From: Ochrobactrum sp. BTU1 | GTDB taxonomy: Bacteria > Pseudomonadota > Alphaproteobacteria > Rhizobiales > Rhizobiaceae | Assembly: GCA_018798825.1 (NCBI GenBank) | Contig: CP076357.1 | Span: 728,501-792,500, forward strand | Length of the DNA: 64,000 bases | Direction of reading: 5' to 3' | Part shown: in pieces, positions 1 to 8,776 of the stretch | How the letters are laid out: each line of letters starts with the position of its first letter | How positions within the stretch are numbered: position 1 is the stretch's first letter | Notes under the pieces: generated by a model | Databases searched by the model: none | Told to the model about the DNA's origin: nothing | What the model saw: only the letters and a program-made list of their open reading frames with translations | Translations under genes and position numbers: made by a program

Positions 1-206
1 CAAAATATGCAACGGATCGGGCAATTTTTTGATCTCCGTCTCGCAAACAGTGAAAAAAATCCCGTACTTTCGCTTGTCGCAAGATCGTCCGCAGGCACTG
101 GCAATCAACTGCAGCACCTGCGTAACGGAGGCAAGTTCGAACTCCCGCGGAATTTAATGAATGTCGGCTATCGAAAGATGATTGCAGAATGCCGTGTCCG
201 GTCTGT
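1..206. other. Window edge, no gene assigned
   Basis: Both strands have short open frames here but none has a recognisable start, ribosome binding site or family motif. A minus-strand frame stays open from about base 158 to the window edge, without a start codon after its upstream stop. It could be a gene remnant. I assign nothing. Confidence 0.4.
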
Positions 207-1109
207 TCATTCCATTCTATTCAAAAATTCGGAAACGGCCTTCATGCATAATGCGCGTTCTTCGACATGCGGCATATGACTGGATTGCTCAAACATCACC
301 CATTGGTTTTGCTTAATATTTTCCACGTAAGGCTTTACCACAAGCGGAGTCGCCTCGTCATAATATCCTGAAATCACAAGGGTGGGCACAGATATGTTGC
401 TCAGACGATCTTCAATCGTCCAGTCTTTCATCGTACCGATGACATGAAACTCCGTTGGCCCATTCATGTTTCGGTAGACGGTATTATCTTCGTCCATGAT
501 TGCGAATGTTCTCGCAACTTCTGGAGGCCATGGGTTTAGACGGCAAACATGCCTGTCGTAAAAGACGCGAGAAGCCGCCAGATACTCTGGATCTGTCAAC
601 GTGCCCAACCTCTCATGCTTGAGAAGTGTTTGTTGGACCTCTGTGGGAAGTTCGCTTCGCAGTCGGTTTGCTTCCGAGACCCATGTTCGCATATTTGCGG
701 GAGAGTTAGCGATGATCAGCGCTTTAAGGCCCGATGGTTGCCGAACCGCGTGTTCCGCACCAAGCATCCCGCCCCATGATTGGCCGAGAAAGGCATAATG
801 TTGATTAATGCCGAGGAACTGCAATAAATTGTCGAGTTCCTCTAGAAAGAGCTCTACAGTCCAGAAATCAGCCCCTTTATCTCTAAGCCGGGTCGAATTT
901 CCGTTACCAAGCTGATCATAATGGATGACCGCACGGCCATCGAGTGGAGCTATATCCTTGAACGCATCCACATAATCATGCGTACAACCGGGACCGCCAT
1001 GTGCAACGACGAGCGGGAGTTTGCCTTGATCAAGAGAACCGGTGATACGATACCACGTTTTATATTCGCGAAATGGGATGAAGCCTTCCGTTTGCCTGAT
1101 AGCAGCCAA
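207..1109 (-). CDS. pip: Proline iminopeptidase family alpha/beta hydrolase (copy 1)
   Basis: A cytoplasmic serine peptidase of the proline iminopeptidase family (S33), expected to release N-terminal proline or related residues from small peptides or amides. The HGGPG oxyanion-hole motif is at residues 37-41, the nucleophile elbow GQSWGG places Ser111, and Asp251 and His278 complete the triad. I chose a TTG start at 1109 because GGAGG lies 5 bases upstream (1115-1119); the longer GTG frame would overlap a lux-box-like palindrome at 1168-1185. With this start the protein has 300 residues, the same as the second copy at 2104. It is transcribed in the same direction as the luxR gene, 88 bases downstream of it. 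The true substrate is unknown. Confidence 0.85.
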   Translation of the reverse strand: MAAIRQTEGFIPFREYKTWYRITGSLDQGKLPLVVAHGGPGCTHDYVDAFKDIAPLDGRAVIHYDQLGNGNSTRLRDKGADFWTVELFLEELDNLLQFLGINQHYAFLGQSWGGMLGAEHAVRQPSGLKALIIANSPANMRTWVSEANRLRSELPTEVQQTLLKHERLGTLTDPEYLAASRVFYDRHVCRLNPWPPEVARTFAIMDEDNTVYRNMNGPTEFHVIGTMKDWTIEDRLSNISVPTLVISGYYDEATPLVVKPYVENIKQNQWVMFEQSSHMPHVEERALCMKAVSEFLNRME

Positions 1110-1167
1110 GTGATCCTCCGTTTGTACGATTTTTGAGGACCATAGCGCGGCTTTACTGCCCCTGGCA

Positions 1168-1185
1168 GCTATCACAACTTATAGG
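1168..1185. promoter_or_regulatory. Lux-box-like palindrome upstream of pip copy 1
   Basis: The sequence GCTATCACAACTTATAGG is an imperfect inverted repeat with half sites CTAT and ATAG. It matches the palindrome at 1994-2011 at 15 of 18 positions. It lies 59 bases upstream of the TTG start of the first iminopeptidase and just after the luxR stop codon. Size and symmetry fit a LuxR-family operator of 18-20 bp. Binding is inferred. Confidence 0.65.
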
Positions 1186-1197
1186 TTCTGACTTGAA

Positions 1198-1962
1198 TCA
1201 GGCATCAAGAAGTCGGCCGCGCGTCGCCCGCACCACGGCCTGGGTTCGATTTTTTGCACCGAGTTTTTTCGCAGCTGCATTAAGATGCATCACGACCGTT
1301 GGCACAGACCGAGCAATGATCCGCGAAATTTCCTTTGCCGATAAACCTTCCGCAGCATGACGCAGACATTCGCGCTCTCTCTCGGTCAAATGTACCTTTC
1401 CGGTGCCGCGAATTTGCTCATCAAAGAGTTCATAGGCTGCTTGATGAAAGATCTGCGCCATTAAATTGAAATCTGCTACATAGCGAAGGGCACGTTGCTT
1501 GAAATCAGTCCGTGAACCAGAGAACACCCCGGTCACCGTCGCGTAATCGCCGAATGGCATGTGGATGGGAACAGTAACACCCGCCGATATATCTCGCTCG
1601 TGGAGGTAGTTTGCGACGGGTGCAGTATCCTCCGTCATAAACTTTTGCAGCAGCGTTTCAGCTTTCTCATCGTAATTCCAAAAGAACGGTGCGGATGCGC
1701 GGCAAGCAAGACGCTGCACAGGATCTATCCGAAAATAGCCTTTTTCAGCCCAGAATTCCTGCATATCATCGCTGATATTGCGTAATTTCATCAATGATGG
1801 CCCCATCATATTGCCGTTCATATCGAAGGCGGAAGGGGTGTAATCGTAAATAAGTGCCTCAAAGCCAAGTGGCTTCATGGCCGCAAATATCTCATCAATC
1901 CGACCGTCGAGTGTCTGATGGGCGGTAAAGCTCTGCCTGAACGTCTCAATCTCGTCGCGCAT
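1198..1962 (-). CDS. LuxR-family solo regulator, plant-associated (PipR/OryR-like) subtype
   Basis: A 254-residue transcription factor with an N-terminal autoinducer-binding domain (about 20-175) and a C-terminal LuxR helix-turn-helix (about 188-250, TERERECLRHAAEGLSAKEI). Of the pocket residues conserved in acyl-homoserine-lactone receptors, Asp80, Pro81, Trp95 and Gly128 are present. The positions equivalent to TraR Trp57 and Tyr61 are Met67 and Trp71. That pair of changes defines the plant-responsive LuxR solos (OryR, XccR, PsoR, PipR), which sit beside pip genes and respond to plant-derived compounds. No luxI-like synthase is in the window. RBS GGAG precedes the ATG at 1962. Flanking pip genes and a peptide transporter match the PipR arrangement known in Pseudomonas. 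Confidence 0.88.
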   Translation of the reverse strand: MRDEIETFRQSFTAHQTLDGRIDEIFAAMKPLGFEALIYDYTPSAFDMNGNMMGPSLMKLRNISDDMQEFWAEKGYFRIDPVQRLACRASAPFFWNYDEKAETLLQKFMTEDTAPVANYLHERDISAGVTVPIHMPFGDYATVTGVFSGSRTDFKQRALRYVADFNLMAQIFHQAAYELFDEQIRGTGKVHLTERERECLRHAAEGLSAKEISRIIARSVPTVVMHLNAAAKKLGAKNRTQAVVRATRGRLLDA

Positions 1963-1993
1963 CGTAATCTCCGAAACTTACCTCCCAAGGCAT

Positions 1994-2011
1994 CCTATCA
2001 CTTCTTATAGG
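1994..2011. promoter_or_regulatory. Lux-box-like palindrome between luxR and pip copy 2
   Basis: CCTATCACTTCTTATAGG is an inverted repeat with 5-base arms (CCTAT and ATAGG) around 8 bases. It lies between the divergent luxR (start 1962) and pip2 (start 2104). It nearly repeats the site at 1168-1185. It probably controls pip2 and the downstream ABC operon and possibly luxR itself. Confidence 0.7.
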
Positions 2012-2103
2012 TGGCATAGTTCATCAATTCGGTCCAAAATCAAAAGAAAAAGATGCTGACAATTCGACGCGGTAAACGAGTCGTTGTGGTGATCGGGGAA
2101 CAA

Positions 2104-3006
2104 ATGTGGCGTGAGTTGAAGCCGGATGACCGCTATGAGGTGGCCGTTGGCCCGCATAAGGTCGTAGCATATAGCTTTGGAACGGGTGACGATGTCGTCT
2201 TCTGTCTCAATGGCGGACCTGGTCTGCCTTGCGATTACCTGCGAGACGCGCATTCGTGTTTGATTGACCATGGCTATAGAGTTGTGGCCTTTGACCAGCT
2301 TGGAACCGGTGCATCTGATCGACCGACGGATCGCCATTTATGGACGATCGAGCGTTATGTCGAAGAAACGGAAACTGTCCGTCAGGCGCTTTCGCTCGGA
2401 AAAATCCATTTGCTCGGGCATTCCTGGGGAGGTTGGCTTGGGATTGATTATGCGCTGACTTACCCTGAGAACCTCCAAACCGTTATTCTCGAAGACACAG
2501 TTGCTGACATGCCGCATCTGGTGAGTGAGCTTGAGAGATTGCGCAATGCTCTCGGCCCAGAAACCGTTGCAATGATGCAAAAGCATGAAGCGCAAGGAAC
2601 GCTCGACCATCCTGAATATGCTGCCGCGATAACAATCCTGAATTATCGCCACGTATGTCGATTGTCGGACTGGCCACAACCAGTGAGGCGTTCACTCGAT
2701 GACTGGAATATGGGTCCGTATAAAACTATGCAGGGACCTAACGAGTTTCTCTATACCGGTAACCTCAAAGACTGGAATCGCATCCCTGATCTTGGCAAGA
2801 TTGATGTCCCTGTCATGATAAGCGTCGGCGAACATGATGAACTGACGCCTGCTTGTTCGCTGCGTATGAAGCTTGCTCTGCGAAATGCCGAGCTGCATGT
2901 GATACCAAATGCCAGTCATATGCCGTTTTATGAGAACCCAACCTCATATTACCCGGCCTTACTCGCGTTTTTGAACAAACATCGCATCTCGCAGTCAGTC
3001 AAATAG
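2104..3006 (+). CDS. pip: Proline iminopeptidase family alpha/beta hydrolase (copy 2)
   Basis: A second S33-family peptidase paralogous to the copy at 207-1109. NGGPG (36-40; Asn replaces the usual His) forms the oxyanion loop, GHSWGG carries the nucleophile serine, and the later HDELTP and ASHMPF motifs supply Asp and His. I place the start at the ATG at 2104, preceded closely by GGGGAA; this gives 300 residues, equal to copy 1. An in-frame ATG at 2053 lacks a good ribosome binding site and would add 17 unsupported residues. The gene heads a probable operon: the first ABC permease begins 21 bases after its stop. It may process peptides or amides imported by that transporter. Confidence 0.85.
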   Translation: MWRELKPDDRYEVAVGPHKVVAYSFGTGDDVVFCLNGGPGLPCDYLRDAHSCLIDHGYRVVAFDQLGTGASDRPTDRHLWTIERYVEETETVRQALSLGKIHLLGHSWGGWLGIDYALTYPENLQTVILEDTVADMPHLVSELERLRNALGPETVAMMQKHEAQGTLDHPEYAAAITILNYRHVCRLSDWPQPVRRSLDDWNMGPYKTMQGPNEFLYTGNLKDWNRIPDLGKIDVPVMISVGEHDELTPACSLRMKLALRNAELHVIPNASHMPFYENPTSYYPALLAFLNKHRISQSVK

Positions 3007-3027
3007 CAGGGAGAAACTGCACGCCTC

Positions 3028-3966
3028 ATGCATCGCTTTCAGTTTGTATTGCGCCGTCCGCTACAGCTCTTACCAGTCCTCTTTGGGATCAGCGTCATCA
3101 CCTTCATCCTGGTGCGACTGATCCCCGGAGATCCCGCGCGCGTGCTGCTTGGCACCCGCGCAACGCCTACTGCGATCGCAAATATTCGCGCGCAATACGG
3201 TCTCGATGAGCCGATGTGGCTTCAATATCTTTACTTCCTGCGCAACATCGCAAATGGCGAGATGGGCAAATCAATCCTTTATAAGATTGATGTTCTCAAA
3301 CTGATCGCAACACGTATTGAACCCACATTGATGCTTGTTATCTGCAGCGTGATCCTGTCGGTCGTCATTGCTGTACCGCTGGCCGCAATTGCTGCTCGTC
3401 GCGCTGGAAAAATGAGTGATCATGTCATTCGCACCGTTTCCACATTTGGCATCGGCTTTCCTCCGTTCTGGCTCGCTTTGATGTTGATCATCCTGTTCAG
3501 CGTCAAACTCGATCTGTTGCCTGTATCTGGCTACGGTAATCGTTTGAGCGAAAAACTGGCTCACCTCATTTTACCAAGCCTCACCATCGCGCTTTCACTT
3601 TCAACCGTACTGGCTCGGAGCCTGCGCGCGGCAATGATACAGTCGCTAAATTCGGATATTGCGACTGCCGCGCGCGCCCGCGGAATGCCAGAGAGTATCG
3701 TATTTTGGCGGCATGTCCTGCCCAATTCAGTCGTACCAACGGTCAACCTTCTGGCGGTTAACATTGGGTGGCTCATTGGCAGCACCGTTGTTGTAGAGAG
3801 TGTGTTTGCGCTTCCCGGCATGGGGCAATTGCTGGTTCGGGCGATTTTTTCACGCGACTACATGGTCGTGCAAGGGGTGGCTATGGTGTTTGCTTGCGCA
3901 ACAGTTCTGGTCAACTTTCTTGCAGATATTGCCACTGTCGCGCTTGACCCGAGAGTGAAGCTATGA
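3028..3966 (+). CDS. Dipeptide/oligopeptide ABC transporter permease, DppB-like
   Basis: A 312-residue inner-membrane permease of the DppB/OppB type. It opens with a membrane segment in the motif LLPVLFGISVITFILVRL followed by IPGDPAR, typical of the family. About six membrane spans are visible, and the EAA loop (ARARGMPESIVFWRHVLPN, near residues 213-231) couples to the ATPase. It overlaps the next permease gene by 4 bases (ATGA), so the two are translationally coupled. As part of the pip2-ABC operon it should import peptides or peptide-like amides. Confidence 0.92.
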   Translation: MHRFQFVLRRPLQLLPVLFGISVITFILVRLIPGDPARVLLGTRATPTAIANIRAQYGLDEPMWLQYLYFLRNIANGEMGKSILYKIDVLKLIATRIEPTLMLVICSVILSVVIAVPLAAIAARRAGKMSDHVIRTVSTFGIGFPPFWLALMLIILFSVKLDLLPVSGYGNRLSEKLAHLILPSLTIALSLSTVLARSLRAAMIQSLNSDIATAARARGMPESIVFWRHVLPNSVVPTVNLLAVNIGWLIGSTVVVESVFALPGMGQLLVRAIFSRDYMVVQGVAMVFACATVLVNFLADIATVALDPRVKL

Positions 3967-4814
3967 GCACCCGTCTTATGTCTGTAGCCTTCATCAACTG
4001 GCGCCGCTATTTAAGCCGCCGCACCACGCTGGCAATTGGTATTGTGGTGCTGACCTTTTTTGTGTTGATGGCATTTGCTGCACCGTTGATAGCACCCTAC
4101 GATCCGGTTTTTCAAAACGCCGAAGTACGCATGCAATCGCCTTCCTGGCTGCATCCCTTTGGAACCGACAACTTTGGCCGCGATGTGCTTTCACGTGTCA
4201 TCTGGGGCGCGCGAATTGATCTGCAGATAGCGATCTTTGGTGTCATATTCCCTTTTGCCATAGGGACCGTTGTGGGAACCGTCGCTGGGTTTTTTGGTGG
4301 CATTGTTGATACGATTTTCATGCGGATCATCGATATCATTCTCGCATTTCCATTTTTGGTCTTGATGCTATCGATTATCGCCATTCTTGGGCCTGGACTA
4401 ACGAGTTTTTACATCGCAATGGCGCTGGTGGGATGGGTTTCCTATGCTCGCCTTGTTCGAGCGCAAATTCTGGTTCTGAAGTCGACCGACTACGCCCTCG
4501 CGGCAAAAAGCCTCGGTTTTAGCCGCTTCCGCATCATGTTTCGCCATCTGCTACCGAATGCGATAGCGGGTTCGCTGGTCTTCGTCATGTCGGATGCAGT
4601 CTTGGTGCTGCTAAACGGCGCGGCAATTAGTTATCTTGGCTTAGGAGTTCAGCCCCCACTGGCGGAATGGGGCGTCATGGTTGCCGAAGGCCAGCCTTTT
4701 ATCACAACCGCCTGGTGGATCACCTTGTTTCCCGGACTTTCTATTGTCTTTTTAGCCTTCGGGTTTAGCATGCTTGGCGATGGCTTGGGCGAAGCGATGG
4801 GGGTGCATGAATGA
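3963..4814 (+). CDS. Dipeptide/oligopeptide ABC transporter permease, DppC-like
   Basis: A 283-residue partner permease. The N-terminal segment with a membrane span near residues 24-46 and the sequence HPFGTDNFGRDVLSRVIWGA are hallmarks of DppC/OppC proteins. The EAA loop appears as AAKSLGFSRFRIMFRHLLPN. The C-terminus FSMLGDGLGEAMG is also typical. It overlaps the upstream permease and the downstream ATPase by 4 bases each, which implies a single tightly coupled operon. Confidence 0.92.
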   Translation: MSTRLMSVAFINWRRYLSRRTTLAIGIVVLTFFVLMAFAAPLIAPYDPVFQNAEVRMQSPSWLHPFGTDNFGRDVLSRVIWGARIDLQIAIFGVIFPFAIGTVVGTVAGFFGGIVDTIFMRIIDIILAFPFLVLMLSIIAILGPGLTSFYIAMALVGWVSYARLVRAQILVLKSTDYALAAKSLGFSRFRIMFRHLLPNAIAGSLVFVMSDAVLVLLNGAAISYLGLGVQPPLAEWGVMVAEGQPFITTAWWITLFPGLSIVFLAFGFSMLGDGLGEAMGVHE

Positions 4815-6466
4815 TACCGCCAGTGCTTGCCATTCGTAATCTACGGGTTGAAGCCGACCTTCCAGATGAAATGCGCCTTCTGATCGATCACGTTTCGATG
4901 GATCTCTACAAGGGAGAAATCCTCGGCCTGGTTGGAGAAAGTGGTTCGGGCAAAAGTTTGCTTTGCCGATCCATTGTGCGGCTTCTTCCGTCCTCAATTT
5001 TAAAAATAACTGCTGGCTCTATTTTGCTCGGCGATGCTGATTTGATGAAGGCGAGTGAAACCGACATGCTTGCCGTGCGCGGCAAGCGGATTGGCATGAT
5101 TTTTCAAAATCCCACAAGCCATCTTGATCCGGTCATGAGTGTTGGAGACCAGATCGCGGAGGGAATTCGCTTTCATCAGGGGCTCAATAAGACAGCTGCA
5201 AGAACAGCTGCAATTGAAATTATGAAACAGGTGGGCTTCACGGATCCCTCTCGCCAATATGGCAGCTACCCCCATGAATTTTCCGGTGGCATGCGTCAAC
5301 GTGCGATGATCGCCGTAGCGCTTTCGTGTGATCCCGAAATCCTTATTGCGGATGAACCCACCACCGCGCTTGATGTCACCATTCAAGCACAAATTCTCGA
5401 ACTCCTGATGCAGATCCGAGATCAACGCGGACTATCCATCATCCTGATCACACATGATCTGGGTGTCGTCGCACAGACCTGTGATCGAATTGCAGTGATG
5501 CGTCATGGTAAGCTCGTTGAACAGGGCGTGAAAGAGGATGTGCTATCGCACCCTGTTCATCCCTATACAAGGAACTTGATCGCGAGCCATCCATCCTTGC
5601 CAGAGACGGCACTCGAACATGGAGTTCAAGGGACTGGCGAGAAACCCTTGCTTCAGGTCAATGAACTCCATGTTCGATATCCAGTGGCTGGCGGGTTCCT
5701 TAAGAGCCAAACAACAAGTGCCTTGAAAGGCGTTAGTCTTGAAGTTCGTTCCGGCGAAACAATTGGGATAGTCGGGGAGTCAGGCAGCGGGAAAAGCACT
5801 CTTGCACGCGCGATCCTTGGTCTGTCACCGATTGCTGGAGGCAGCATCATCTTTGATGGCGAGGTGCTCAGTGCAGATCGAAAAGACGCTCTAAGGCTGT
5901 TGCGTCGCGATGCAGCAATGGTGTTTCAGGATCCGTTTAACTCCCTAAATCCACGAATGACTGTGGGAGAAACACTCACTGAGGTGTTGAAGGTCCAAGG
6001 AAAGATTGATGGGGCCGAAATTCCAGCGCGCATCAACGAACTCCTGGACCTGGTAGGATTAGACCAAAGTTTTTCTGCGCGGAAGCCACGTAGCATGAGT
6101 GGTGGACAATGCCAGCGCGCCGGCATTGCTCGCGCCTTGGCCGTTGATCCAAAGATGATCATTGCCGATGAATGTATTGCAGCTCTTGATGTCACGATCC
6201 AGGCGCAGATTGTGGAGCTCTTCCGTGAGTTGAAAGACAGAATGGAATTAACGCTGCTTTTCATCGCTCACGATCTCGCGGTTGTTCGCAATCTCTGTGA
6301 GCGCGTCGTTGTTATGTATCACGGAGAAATTGTCGAAGAAGGATTGAGCGCAGAGGTTTTTGCCCATCCGAAAGAGGCTTATACCGCCGCACTTATTGCA
6401 GCAATACCAGACATCGACCCGGAAAAATCATTGTTCGCCAGGCAGGTTGTTGCGACAGCTACCTGA
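4811..6466 (+). CDS. Fused DppD-DppF peptide ABC transporter ATPase
   Basis: A 551-residue cytoplasmic ATPase with two complete ABC domains in one chain; in E. coli they are separate DppD and DppF. Domain 1 has Walker A GESGSGKS (42-49), signature FSGGMRQR and Walker B IADEP. Domain 2 has a second GESGSGKS near residue 321, signature MSGGQCQR and Walker B IIADE followed by CIAALD, where PTSALD would be usual. Fused ATPases are common in this transporter family in rhizobia. It energises the permeases encoded immediately upstream. ATPase activity of domain 2 is likely despite the altered D-loop region. Confidence 0.92.
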   Translation: MIPPVLAIRNLRVEADLPDEMRLLIDHVSMDLYKGEILGLVGESGSGKSLLCRSIVRLLPSSILKITAGSILLGDADLMKASETDMLAVRGKRIGMIFQNPTSHLDPVMSVGDQIAEGIRFHQGLNKTAARTAAIEIMKQVGFTDPSRQYGSYPHEFSGGMRQRAMIAVALSCDPEILIADEPTTALDVTIQAQILELLMQIRDQRGLSIILITHDLGVVAQTCDRIAVMRHGKLVEQGVKEDVLSHPVHPYTRNLIASHPSLPETALEHGVQGTGEKPLLQVNELHVRYPVAGGFLKSQTTSALKGVSLEVRSGETIGIVGESGSGKSTLARAILGLSPIAGGSIIFDGEVLSADRKDALRLLRRDAAMVFQDPFNSLNPRMTVGETLTEVLKVQGKIDGAEIPARINELLDLVGLDQSFSARKPRSMSGGQCQRAGIARALAVDPKMIIADECIAALDVTIQAQIVELFRELKDRMELTLLFIAHDLAVVRNLCERVVVMYHGEIVEEGLSAEVFAHPKEAYTAALIAAIPDIDPEKSLFARQVVATAT

Positions 6467-6513
6467 ACTTGCATCAAGCACACGCATTCAATCAAAACAA
6501 AAGGGGATATGAG

Positions 6514-8028
6514 ATGCTAAAAAAATGGATGAAAATCGGTCTCATCACCGTGATGACAAACCTCACATTTGGAGCCGCACTCGCGGAAGCAGCCGGGGTT
6601 TTGACTATCGGTCGACGCGAGGATTCCTCAACCTTCGATCCGATCAAAACCGCCCAGAACATTGATAACTGGGTCTTCTCAAATGTCTACGACGTTCTTG
6701 TGCGGGTTGATAAAACTGGGACCAAGCTCGAACCGGGACTTGCGGAGAGCTGGTCAGTTTCCGATGATGGTTTGACATATACGTTCAAGCTACGCGACGC
6801 TAAGTTTTCTGACGGATCGCCCATCACGGCTGAAGACGCCGCCTTTTCAATCTTGCGAATTCGAGATAATCCGGCATCGCTCTGGAGCGACTCCTATAAA
6901 GTGGTCGATACAGCTGGCGCATCAGATCCACGCACCCTGGTCGTCAAGCTGAAGACACCGTCTGCACCCTTCCTTTCCACACTTGCCTTGCCAAATGTTT
7001 CTGTTCTTTCAAAAAAGGCATTGGAAGAGATGGGTGAAGATGCCTTCGCGGAGAAGCCGGTCGCGTCAGGAGCCTTTGTCGTGGATGAATGGCGCCGTGG
7101 CGATCGCGTAATTCTAAAAAGAAACCCGAATTTCTGGGAAGCGGATCGGGTCAAGCTCGACGGCGTTGAATGGATTTCCGTTCCCGACGATAATACGCGT
7201 ATGCTGAACGTCCAGGCCGGACAGCTTGATGCAGCTATTTTCGTTCCGTTTTCGCGCGTCGCTGAACTGAAGAAGGACCCTAATCTGAAGGTTCACGAAG
7301 ATACCTCGACGCGTGAGGATCACCTTCTAATCAATCACGAGCATGGAACACTTGCGAAGAAAGAAGTGCGACAAGCGCTCGATATAGCCATCGACAAGCA
7401 GTCGATTGTCGACACTGTCACTTTTGGCATTGGTCAGGTCGCAAATTCTTATATTCCAAAGGGCGCGCTTTATCATTATGCAGACAATCTCAAGCGGCCA
7501 TATGACCCTGAGAAGGCAAAGCAAATGCTTGCGGACGCTGGTGCGTCTGATCTTACACTTAATTATATTGTCAATGCGGGCAATGAAACCGACGAGCAGA
7601 TCGCGGTTCTTCTCCAACAACAGCTTCAAAAGGCTGGTGTTACTGTGAACTTGCAGAAAGTCGATCCTAGCCAGAGCTGGGATATGCTTATCGCCGGCGA
7701 CTACGATATCTCGGTCATGTATTGGACCAATGACGTCCTAGATCCAGATCAGAAGACTACTTTTGTCCTAGGCCATGACACGAATATGAATTATATGACA
7801 CGCTACAATAACGAGAAGGTCAAAGATCTCGTTGCAGCAGCGCGGTTGGAACTTGATCCCAAGAAGCGTGAAGAGATGTACATCGATCTTCAAAAAATGG
7901 CAAAAGATGATGTAAACTGGATTGACCTTTATTATAGCCCTTACATCAATGTGACTGGCAAGAACATCGAGAATTTCTACCAGAACCCTCTCGGTCGCTT
8001 CTTCCTGGAGGATACGGTTAAAAATTAA
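6514..8028 (+). CDS. Peptide-type ABC substrate-binding protein (SBP_bac_5 family)
   Basis: A 504-residue periplasmic binding protein of the oligopeptide/nickel (family 5) class. I start it at the ATG at 6514 (MLKKWMKIG), which has AAGGGG upstream and gives a clear signal peptide ending near the run ALAEAAG. The frame is open 15 codons further upstream without a ribosome binding site. Family features include the early stretch STFDPIKTAQNIDNWVFSNV and LAESWSVSDDGLTYTFKLR. It is last in the pip2-ABC operon. In the Pseudomonas PipR system the equivalent binding protein is needed for sensing the plant-derived ligand, so this one may deliver the LuxR ligand; that role is inferred. Confidence 0.9.
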   Translation: MLKKWMKIGLITVMTNLTFGAALAEAAGVLTIGRREDSSTFDPIKTAQNIDNWVFSNVYDVLVRVDKTGTKLEPGLAESWSVSDDGLTYTFKLRDAKFSDGSPITAEDAAFSILRIRDNPASLWSDSYKVVDTAGASDPRTLVVKLKTPSAPFLSTLALPNVSVLSKKALEEMGEDAFAEKPVASGAFVVDEWRRGDRVILKRNPNFWEADRVKLDGVEWISVPDDNTRMLNVQAGQLDAAIFVPFSRVAELKKDPNLKVHEDTSTREDHLLINHEHGTLAKKEVRQALDIAIDKQSIVDTVTFGIGQVANSYIPKGALYHYADNLKRPYDPEKAKQMLADAGASDLTLNYIVNAGNETDEQIAVLLQQQLQKAGVTVNLQKVDPSQSWDMLIAGDYDISVMYWTNDVLDPDQKTTFVLGHDTNMNYMTRYNNEKVKDLVAAARLELDPKKREEMYIDLQKMAKDDVNWIDLYYSPYINVTGKNIENFYQNPLGRFFLEDTVKN

Positions 8029-8117
8029 ACGTATCGGGCGACTTGATTGCGACTGTCCGGCGGTAGTGCCTTGAGCCGTGAGAGCCGCCGGAAACGCCAT
8101 ACAAAACATTACTGGAA

Positions 8118-8154
8118 CAACGCCCTGGCGCAACCGCACCGGGGCGTTGCTTTT
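8118..8154 (+). terminator. Probable rho-independent terminator of the pip2-ABC operon
   Basis: An 8-base stem (CAACGCCC, 8118-8125, with GGGCGTTG, 8142-8149) and a 16-base loop is followed by CTTTT. It lies 90 bases after the binding-protein stop. The loop is long, so confidence is moderate. Confidence 0.55.
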
Positions 8155-8156
8155 GG

Positions 8157-8776
8157 AGAACGCTGAAGCACGGCGCAATCGCCGGTCCTTCAGCCGGGTA
8201 GTTGTGTGGGTATCACCCGGCAGCGTCCGCTTTCTGATAAGCCCTTATTTGGTCCAGATGCTGTGGTCTGCTTAACTGCTTCACGTTTGGTTCTTCGATT
8301 ATGTGGACCCTCCTTGTCCAACAGACCATAGGGAAGTGGAGCATCGCTTTGGTACAGTCGTGGCATGAGAACCCGGTCTCCGATTGTCAGCTACTGAGCG
8401 TTTTCGATCGGGCTTTTCCACACCAATCGTCGAGAAGTAACCGTTACGCGGGCCCCCTGGATGGTTGAACGATTTGCGCGATTGTTTAAACTGATTCTAA
8501 TATAGTGCGACTGTGTTCCGATCGACCGGATGACAGAGACTGTTTCAGATGCTGTGCGGGGGGTGTCGTGTGTTGAAACGAATAGATGTATCGTTTTTGT
8601 ATCTTGCAGCTGCGCTGAAAGCGTTTTTGGTGAGCCTGCGCACATCTCCTACCTTGCGGTCCCACGCGTTAATCGAACTTACGCCACGCTCGCACTCAGG
8701 GCTCGACTGCCGCCCTGGTTTGCATTCGCGTGTAGGTTCATCGATTTAGCAAGCGTAACCAGACGGAGAGGAGCAG
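8157..8776. other. Intergenic region without a recognised gene
   Basis: About 620 bases between the ABC operon terminator and the AraC gene. Several overlapping open frames exist on both strands but none has a convincing start or any family resemblance. The right end must hold the promoter of the AraC gene. Confidence 0.5.

Noticed and set aside
1198..1962. LuxR as half of a quorum-sensing luxI/luxR pair
   Set aside because: No LuxI-like synthase is found in the window, and the ligand-pocket residues point to the non-AHL plant-responsive subgroup.
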